Below are positions 8,120-12,761 of a stretch of 12,761 nucleotides of DNA, piece after piece. A model generated the notes under the pieces. It worked only from the letters and a program-made list of their open reading frames with translations, was not told the origin of the DNA and made no database searches. The position numbers and the translations under genes were made by a program. The stretch spans positions 1 through 12,761 of the forward strand of contig JAPHRB010000057.1 in NCBI GenBank assembly GCA_026197015.1, read 5' to 3'. The DNA comes from Gammaproteobacteria bacterium. Its GTDB lineage: Bacteria > Pseudomonadota > Gammaproteobacteria > SZUA-229. Position 1 is the first letter of the stretch. The number at the start of each line of letters is the position of its first letter.

Positions 8120-8152
8120 GTATTTTTTCTCACAATCTGAGCTTACGCATGA

Positions 8153-8181
8153 GATATAGCTCAAGCATATGCTTTTATCAA
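8153..8181 (-). promoter_or_regulatory. Predicted sigma-70 promoter of the M15-like gene, palindrome in spacer
   Basis: Minus strand: -35 TTGATA (8181-8176, 5/6), a 17-bp spacer, -10 TATATC (8158-8153, 4/6), start near 8146, giving a leader of about 38 nt to the proposed ATC. The spacer holds the perfect 12-bp palindrome AAGCATATGCTT (8163-8174), which could be an operator half-pair. An in-frame ATG at 8150-8148 lies upstream of the predicted transcript start and is followed six codons later by a stop, so it is not the gene start. Confidence 0.5.
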
Positions 8182-8203
8182 GTTTTGCTTAAAAAATGAG
8201 GTC

Positions 8204-8638
8204 TTAATGTGAAACAACACAAGGTTTACTAACCGGGTTTAATGCCAGATCGCATGTTAGAAAAATAGAGCCTGTAACATTACCCGAGCCGTATCGATTA
8301 TTTGAATATAAAGTGTATGTTTGCTCATTGTATATGGCACATAATGTCCATTCGTCTAGTGCATAATTTACAAAAGGTGTATATGTGTAATCTTCTGTAG
8401 CTGCCTTTAGAGTAAATTCTCCCAGCGCATTAGTGGTAGTAAATTTTTTGCCTTTAAGGCAAAGTTTGTCATTGGCTGAAAGGCTTAAAATTATTTTTGC
8501 GTTTTCAATGGCTTCACCGCTGAATTTTAATGAGCCATCAAAATGCGGGCTTTTGCTACGAGTCTGGCTTGTGAAACTGCAGTTATTTAATATAAGCAGA
8601 CAGGCAGTAATAAAAACGAAAGTTATTTTATTTGACAT
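8204..8638 (-). CDS. Small secreted protein, probable lipoprotein, transthyretin-like fold
   Basis: A 144-residue protein without a firm family. Residues 1-20 form a hydrophobic export signal ending LILNNC. Cys20 could be lipidated, but Asn at -1 and -2 is a poor lipobox, so it may instead be cut by signal peptidase I or stay anchored. The mature part has the small beta-sandwich pattern of carboxypeptidase-regulatory/transthyretin-like domains: GSLKFSGEAIENAKIILSL, then TTTNALGEFTLKA. This matches the 'added value, then default-refinement' signature of that fold. DUF6795 is a possible match I cannot check. Four mature cysteines (60, 100, 129, 140) could make two disulfides, consistent with the periplasm. 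It begins 45 bp after the cyclase stop with GGA nine nt before the ATG, and so may share the cyclase transcript. Confidence 0.7.
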   Translation of the reverse strand: MSNKITFVFITACLLILNNCSFTSQTRSKSPHFDGSLKFSGEAIENAKIILSLSANDKLCLKGKKFTTTNALGEFTLKAATEDYTYTPFVNYALDEWTLCAIYNEQTYTLYSNNRYGSGNVTGSIFLTCDLALNPVSKPCVVSH

Positions 8639-8683
8639 AACTAATTCCAGAATTAATTTATATTTGCGTGTGTAACGTACGTT

Positions 8684-9964
8684 TCAACTAGGACGAATTC
8701 TAAAACTCATATATCCCCAGATAAAAGCAATAATTCCAATTATTAAACCATATAAGTCGTAATATCTAAAATAGAACTTATTAGTCCTGGTTAGTTGTTC
8801 TTCGGCAACACCAAAAGCAGCACGAATTTTTCGTGGTATCCAGCCATTTTTTGTGTCGCTAATTTTAACCTGATCCCATCTTAATCCATTTTCTGTTTTA
8901 GAATTTATGTATATAAATATTTCACCTTTAGGCAATATGCTGATGATGTGGGACCTTTTACTGGCTTGCATATTTAACTGTGTATTATTCTGCAGTACCT
9001 CAACAAATAAATTTGAAGATTCGTAGAGCGGTTCATACCAGCGTTTTTTAAAAGGCAAATCTGTGTAGTGGTTAAAGCTGGCAAATAACAGGAGTGCTAA
9101 ACCAGCACCAAATAAACCGCTTAAGACTCTAAGCATTGTTCTTGAAATAAAATCAGTGCGAAGCAGATAAATGGCAAAGCCACTTAAGGTGAGTGTTTGT
9201 AATAGAAGAATCACCGGGTAATCAGATGGAATATGGCTTGTATTTTGAAACCAGCTGAATGAAAAGCCGGCATCAGCTAATAAAAATCGTAAATAGTGCT
9301 GATATATAAAAAACACAGCCATTAAGGAGGTAGCGACATAGGTGATTAATTCCATTTTCTGGCTTCTTAATAAAGGCATTATTGAGTCAGCTTTTATATT
9401 AGAAATAAGGTTCTTATGTTCTTGCCAGTTGCAGCTGTAGAGGGCGATGGTTTTACGTTTTCCCGTGAGGTTTAATTCATTGGAAGTAGTCAGTTGAAAT
9501 TTATCTGAGCTGATACGCGCGCGGGTTGAATGTGTAATGAGTATTTGATTGGCTTCGGCGCTGCTTTCAACTTTTGCTGCTACATTAACTACATCACCAA
9601 AAATATCATCATATTCAACGATGCCTTTTCCAGTATGTATGCCTATACGAGTGCGTAAGCTAAAGTATTTGTCTTTGTCTCTTTCAGCAGATAATCGTTG
9701 TTGAATAGCAATACCTGCTTTTACGGCATTTTCGGGTTTATTAAATGATGCCATTATGGCATCACCAAGGGTTTTGATTATTTTCCCCTTGAATTTACGT
9801 ATCACGGGGAAAAGCAGGCGGTTATGTCTATCAAGTAACATGCGGGCATCAACATCACCCCGGCGTTCCCAGTGTCGAGTAGAGTGTTCAATATCTGAAA
9901 ATAAAATAGTAATTTGTTTTCGAGACTTTTTGATGGCTTCGATGGTACTTTTATCTGTTAACAT
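8684..9964 (-). CDS. Membrane class III adenylate cyclase with periplasmic SH3b domain
   Basis: A 426-residue protein, probably forming cAMP from ATP. The N-terminal cytoplasmic cyclase domain (about 16-180) has metal-binding Asp24 (FSDIEHST) and Asp68 (KTLGDAIM). The adenine-selecting pair Lys64 and Asp120 (DDIFG) argues for ATP over GTP, and Asn127 is in VVNVAAK. Position 131, the transition-state Arg in most members, is Lys. Membrane segments follow at about 206-225, 249-268 and 278-297. A bacterial SH3-type domain (about 319-380; ILPKGE, LRWDQVKI, NGWIP) and a fourth segment at about 402-421 complete it. With the cyclase inside, three crossings place the SH3b domain in the periplasm, a layout suited to sensing the envelope. 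The ATG at 9964 is the only sensible start; its ribosome site is weak. It is first gene of the minus-strand cluster. Confidence 0.9.
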   Translation of the reverse strand: MLTDKSTIEAIKKSRKQITILFSDIEHSTRHWERRGDVDARMLLDRHNRLLFPVIRKFKGKIIKTLGDAIMASFNKPENAVKAGIAIQQRLSAERDKDKYFSLRTRIGIHTGKGIVEYDDIFGDVVNVAAKVESSAEANQILITHSTRARISSDKFQLTTSNELNLTGKRKTIALYSCNWQEHKNLISNIKADSIMPLLRSQKMELITYVATSLMAVFFIYQHYLRFLLADAGFSFSWFQNTSHIPSDYPVILLLQTLTLSGFAIYLLRTDFISRTMLRVLSGLFGAGLALLLFASFNHYTDLPFKKRWYEPLYESSNLFVEVLQNNTQLNMQASKRSHIISILPKGEIFIYINSKTENGLRWDQVKISDTKNGWIPRKIRAAFGVAEEQLTRTNKFYFRYYDLYGLIIGIIAFIWGYMSFRIRPS

Positions 9965-10003
9965 TGTACTAATTTAAATCTCACGCTTTTAAAGGATACG
10001 ACA
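9965..10003. other. Short divergent gap before the cyclase gene
   Basis: 39 bp between the cyclase start and the start of the lipoprotein remnant. It contains AAAGGA (9991-9996), a good ribosome site for the plus-strand remnant. Any cyclase promoter must lie here or inside the remnant; I see no strong sigma-70 pair (the best is TTGTGT with TAAAAG at 17 bp on the minus strand, weak). Confidence 0.3.
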
Positions 10004-10236
10004 ATGCCACACAAACAGAGTCTTCTATATGTTTACTGGTGTTGTTTAGTGCATGCTCGACAATAACTAAAAGGCCAGTAACTAATAAAGAATATAAGGT
10101 GCAAATGGGCGGCTGGCAAGATATGGATGAATATAATCGTGTTCGAGAATAAGCGGTGAAAGACAAAGCGCGTACGGAAGATGATGTTAGGGACTGTAAT
10201 GTTGTTGATTGCCCTGAGATGATTCGTAAAAAATAG
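10004..10236 (+). pseudogene. Remnant of a small lipoprotein gene (frameshift plus in-frame stop)
   Basis: A good ribosome site (AAAGGA, 9991-9996) precedes the ATG at 10004, which opens MPHKQSLL and then runs out at a TAA at 10064. Shifting by -1 near 10021-10030 gives SSICLLVLFSACSTITKRP, a hydrophobic stretch with a classic lipobox LFSAC (Cys at 10054-10056). That frame continues through YKVQMGGWQDMDEYNRVRE to a TAA at 10150-10152. Still in frame it reads on as AVKDKARTEDDVRDCNVVDCPEMIRKK to TAG at 10234. Start, signal peptide, lipobox and a charged mature part in order look like one small (~75-residue) lipoprotein gene broken by a one-base loss and a nonsense change. I do not recognise the family. 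Alternatives: assembly errors, or chance resemblance in non-coding DNA. Confidence 0.5.
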
Positions 10237-10262
10237 GCCTAAATTAATAGTCTTGAGTTGCA

Positions 10263-10305
10263 AGTCAAAAGCCGTAGCGCCTGCGGCGCATTCAGGCTTA
10301 AGACT
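10263..10305 (-). terminator. Intrinsic terminator of acs (bulged GC-rich hairpin)
   Basis: Nested inverted repeats: GCGCC/GGCGC (10277-10281/10285-10289) around a 3-nt loop, AAGCC/GGCTT (10269-10273/10295-10299) outside it, and AGTC/GACT (10263-10266/10302-10305) outermost. On the minus strand the outer stem runs into TTTT, right after the acs stop at 10315. The T-run is short, so efficiency is uncertain. Confidence 0.6.
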
Positions 10306-10314
10306 GGCAAATAA

Positions 10315-12279
10315 CTAAGCTTTACCTTGAAGCTGTAAAAGAATATCTTCATTTTCTAAGGTTGAAGTATCCGATGTAATCTCTTCTCCGCGTGCAATAT
10401 TGCGTAATAAACGCCGCATAATTTTACCTGAGCGTGTTTTTGGCAGGTTATCTGAGTAACGAATCTGGTCAGGTTTGGCGATAGCGCCAATCTGCTCACC
10501 TACCCAGGTACGCAGTTCCTGAGTGAGTTCATCATCAATGCCACCTGCAGGCCGCTCACCGCGTAACACAACATAGGCAAAAATGGCTTCGCCTTTGATG
10601 TCGTGGGGGTAACCAACTACGGCTGCTTCGGTGACACTTTTGTGAGCCACTAAAGCAGATTCTATTTCCATTGTTCCGAGGCGATGCCCCGATACGTTCA
10701 GAACGTCATCAATTCGCCCCATAATCCAGAAGTAACCGTCAGCATCTTTTCGTGCAGAGTCACCCGCCAGATAATACTTGCCACCAAATTTAGGCCAGTA
10801 AGTATCAATATAACGCTGATCGTCACCCCAGACAGTGCGCAATAGCGAAGGAAATGGCTTTTTAATAACCAGGAAACCGCCTTTATTTGCCTGAGTGATA
10901 CTGTTGCCTTCTTCATCAACTACATCCGCATCTATGCCCGGTAGTGCGAGGGTACATGAGCCGGGTTTGGTGGCGACTACACCAGGAAGGGGGGCGATCA
11001 TATTAGCGCCGGTTTCAGTTTGCCACCAGGTGTCTACGATTGGGCAGCGTTTTTTACCAATGACTTCATGATACCAGATCCAGGCTTCAGGATTAATGGG
11101 CTCACCAACTGTTCCTAAGAGGCGTAATGAAGATAAGTCATACTGGTTAGGGTAATCGTCACCCAGTTTCATTAACGCACGAATAGCCGTGGGAGCAGTA
11201 TAAAATATAGATACTTTATGTGTCTCAATCATTTTCCAGAAACGGCCGGGGTCAGGAACGGTGGGTGCGCCTTCATATATGACAATCGTGCTTCCTGCCG
11301 AAAGGGGGCCGTAAGCGACATAAGTATGGCCGGTAATCCAGCCCACATCCGCAGTACACCAGAAGATGTCGCTGTCTTTCAGGTCAAATACCCATTTATT
11401 TGTGACTATGGAGCCTAACAGGTAACCTGCGCTTGAATGTTGAATGCCTTTTGGGTTGCCTGTTGAGCCAGATGTATAAAGTAAAAATAAGGGGTGTTCA
11501 GAGCTAACCCATTCAGGCTCACACTCGGTGCTTTTTGCGTCAACAACATCGTGCCACCAGAAGTCGCGGTCTATTAGCATCTTAATATCGTGTTTGGTGC
11601 GTTGATAAACAATAACTGACTCAATGGTTGGGCAACCACCTTCTAGTGCTTTATCGGTGGCGGCTTTTAATTCAACGATTTTTCCACCACGGGTTCCGCC
11701 ATCTGCGGTAATCACCATTTTTGCACCGGCATCATTTATACGGTCACGTAACGATCCCGCAGAAAAGCCACCAAATACAACAGAGTGGATAGCGCCTATA
11801 CGAGCACAGCCCTGCATTGCAATAACCGCTTCTGGCGTCATGGGCATGTAAATAACTACCCGGTCGCCGGCTTTAATGCCGCGCGCTTTTAGTGCGTTGG
11901 CAAACTGGTTAACTTCATTGCTAAGTTGCTGGTAAGTGAGTTGGCGTGTATCACCATTTTCACCTTCAAATATAATGGCTGTTTTATCAGCTTTGTCAGA
12001 CAGGTGGCGATCAATACAGTTGACGGTGACATTGAGTTTGCCATCTGCAAACCATTTAAAGTGAGGTGCGTTACTGTCATCCAGTACTTCCGTGAATGGG
12101 GTGTGCCAGTCCAGCATGTCACGGGCCTGATCGGCCCAAAAGCCTTCGTAATCGTCCTCAGCAGCTTTATACAGGGCATCAAACCTGGCCTTGTTGATAA
12201 CCGCGTTATCAGCAAATTCGCTTGAAGGTGGAAACTGTCGTTCCTCGATTAGAACGGAATCTATATTGTTATCGGACAT
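10315..12279 (-). CDS. acs: Acetyl-CoA synthetase (AMP-forming)
   Basis: A 654-residue cytoplasmic enzyme activating acetate to acetyl-CoA via acetyl-AMP; family members are about 645-655 residues. Visible: the ATP-binding loop TSGSTGNPKG (from Thr269), WWQTETG, the GDSARKDADGYFWIMGR segment with hinge GRIDDVLNVSGHRLGT, and the C-terminal PKTRSGKIMRR with Lys619. That lysine is the one whose acetylation shuts the enzyme off in Salmonella and relatives. All core adenylate-forming motifs are intact. Start: the ATG at 12279-12277 has GGAG five nt upstream and gives the family N-terminus (the VLIEERQFPPS stretch); an in-frame ATG at 12345 would add 22 residues with no ribosome site. It stands alone, with a terminator behind it and a long regulatory gap in front. 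Base composition looks more GC-rich than the neighbours, as expected for a well-expressed gene. Confidence 0.97.
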   Translation of the reverse strand: MSDNNIDSVLIEERQFPPSSEFADNAVINKARFDALYKAAEDDYEGFWADQARDMLDWHTPFTEVLDDSNAPHFKWFADGKLNVTVNCIDRHLSDKADKTAIIFEGENGDTRQLTYQQLSNEVNQFANALKARGIKAGDRVVIYMPMTPEAVIAMQGCARIGAIHSVVFGGFSAGSLRDRINDAGAKMVITADGGTRGGKIVELKAATDKALEGGCPTIESVIVYQRTKHDIKMLIDRDFWWHDVVDAKSTECEPEWVSSEHPLFLLYTSGSTGNPKGIQHSSAGYLLGSIVTNKWVFDLKDSDIFWCTADVGWITGHTYVAYGPLSAGSTIVIYEGAPTVPDPGRFWKMIETHKVSIFYTAPTAIRALMKLGDDYPNQYDLSSLRLLGTVGEPINPEAWIWYHEVIGKKRCPIVDTWWQTETGANMIAPLPGVVATKPGSCTLALPGIDADVVDEEGNSITQANKGGFLVIKKPFPSLLRTVWGDDQRYIDTYWPKFGGKYYLAGDSARKDADGYFWIMGRIDDVLNVSGHRLGTMEIESALVAHKSVTEAAVVGYPHDIKGEAIFAYVVLRGERPAGGIDDELTQELRTWVGEQIGAIAKPDQIRYSDNLPKTRSGKIMRRLLRNIARGEEITSDTSTLENEDILLQLQGKA

Positions 12280-12599
12280 GCTCGCTCCATTTTCATTTAG
12301 TGCTTTTCTTTCGTAACAGGAAGGATACCTTAGAAAATAGCGCAATTGAAGATATAGTCCAGTTTCATTTAGATTTTGTTATTTTGCGTTACTTAAGGGA
12401 AGAGCCTTATATTTGGCTAGTGCCATTATATTTTAAAAATCAAGTGTTTTTTAGATCTGAATAATGACGTTATCAACCTGTATTCGTCTGTTTAAGTTGA
12501 AGCCATATAAAGAAAGGGTTTAATCAAAACATTAATAACAGGAATCCTCAATTGATTAATTAATGGCATAATATTGATTTTCATACACAGGCATTAAAA
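12280..12599. other. Divergent regulatory gap between acs and the next gene
   Basis: 320 bp, AT-rich, with no gene I can support. On the minus strand a perfect TATAAT (12430-12425) could be an acs -10 with a leader of about 139 nt, but it lacks a good -35, as activator-dependent promoters often do. On the plus strand CATAAT/TAATAT (12567-12574) precedes the downstream ATG, and a short palindrome ATTAATTAAT (12555-12564) lies beside it. I see no clear CRP (TGTGA-N6-TCACA) site. Confidence 0.3.
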
Positions 12600-12761
12600 A
12601 TGCTTTACTCAAGTAAAAGTATACCGGCGGTCTTTATTGTTGCTCTAACATCAGCGCAGATGTTTACAGTGGTGCATGCAGATCCTGTAGAGCCTTTGGT
12701 ATTGCAAAAAATTATGCAGAACATGGGGCAGAATATGCAGTTAATTACCGATGGTATTTCA
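12600..12761 (+). CDS. Exported protein, probable periplasmic cytochrome c, 5' part
   Basis: The first 54 codons are present; the gene is cut by the window end. The ATG at 12600 follows AGG (12589-12591) with 8 nt between. Residues 1-27 form a signal peptide (Lys6, hydrophobic IPAVFIVALTSA, cleavage likely after VVHA, mature start DPVEP). The mature start continues KIMQNMGQNMQLITDGIS, which resembles N-termini of small periplasmic c-type cytochromes related to cytochrome c', whose first helix has this Met/Gln/Asn-rich pattern. The heme site CxxCH would lie downstream of the window, so the family is a suggestion only. Export is well supported. The gene diverges from acs. Confidence 0.6.
   Translation, partial: MLYSSKSIPAVFIVALTSAQMFTVVHADPVEPLVLQKIMQNMGQNMQLITDGIS

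Noticed and set aside
8132..8150. ATG at 8150 as the start of the M15-like gene through stop readthrough or recoding
   Set aside because: The ATG is followed by TGA after six codons and lies upstream of the predicted transcript start. Nothing suggests selenocysteine insertion, and the sequence between the stop and the signal peptide is not protein-like.
9981..10263. Two overlapping minus-strand open frames between acs and the cyclase
   Set aside because: Neither has a ribosome site or a recognisable protein pattern. They overlap each other and are antisense to the better supported lipoprotein remnant, and one runs toward the acs terminator.
12407..12427. Minus-strand TGGCAC upstream of acs as a sigma-54 -24 element
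   Set aside because: The -24 half fits perfectly, but at -12 the sequence is AAAT rather than TTGC, so the promoter pattern fails.
12222..12464. Plus-strand open frame of 80 codons across the acs start
   Set aside because: It is largely antisense to acs, shows no domain pattern and has no ribosome site; most likely a chance open frame.
12552..12575. FNR-like or ArcA-like site before the putative cytochrome gene
   Set aside because: TTGAT is present, but the second half (ATCAA) is missing at the right distance, and the ATTAATTAAT match is expected by chance in AT-rich DNA.
1..12761. CRISPR array, insertion sequence, tRNA or phage attachment site
   Set aside because: I saw no regularly spaced repeats, no transposase or integrase frames, no cloverleaf and no long terminal inverted repeats on either strand.

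Overview
The window looks like chromosomal DNA of a gammaproteobacterium. PepN and YcgN are close to the enterobacterial proteins, DapC is of the proteobacterial succinyldiaminopimelate aminotransferase type, and Acs carries the standard acetylation-regulated C-terminus. Base composition looks moderately AT-rich by eye, more so in the intergenic DNA and the 6.0-8.7 kb cluster than in acs. I cannot name a genus. No tRNA, rRNA, CRISPR array, transposase or integrase is visible.

Layout. 1-494 (-): 5' part of dapC (lysine/diaminopimelate synthesis), cut by the window edge. 560-4104 (+): a small VOC/glyoxalase-fold protein, ycgN (cysteine cluster protein) and pepN (M1 aminopeptidase N). 4274-6010 (+): a REC-GGDEF-EAL response regulator with all signature residues of c-di-GMP synthesis and breakdown. 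It converges on a four-gene minus-strand cluster (9964 down to 6038): a membrane class III adenylate cyclase with a predicted periplasmic SH3b domain, a small secreted probable lipoprotein with a transthyretin-like look, an M15-like zinc peptidase-type exported protein, and a bitopic periplasmic protein with a TPR-like helical stretch. 9965-10314 holds the remains of a small plus-strand lipoprotein gene (one frameshift, one in-frame stop) and the acs terminator. 10315-12279 (-): acs, acetyl-CoA synthetase. 12280-12599 is a divergent regulatory gap, and 12600-12761 (+) is the start of an exported protein resembling the N-terminus of periplasmic cytochrome c proteins.

The housekeeping genes (dapC, pepN, acs) show no obvious pathway link. 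The unusual part is 6.0-10.0 kb. There a cAMP-producing enzyme with an outward-facing SH3b domain (a fold often used for cell-wall binding) sits with an M15-like exported protein (a fold often used for peptidoglycan peptide cleavage) and two further envelope proteins. I infer, without proof, an envelope or cell-wall sensing module. The M15-like gene seems to have its own promoter and lacks a conventional start codon at its signal peptide. The cyclase has Lys where the family normally has the transition-state Arg.
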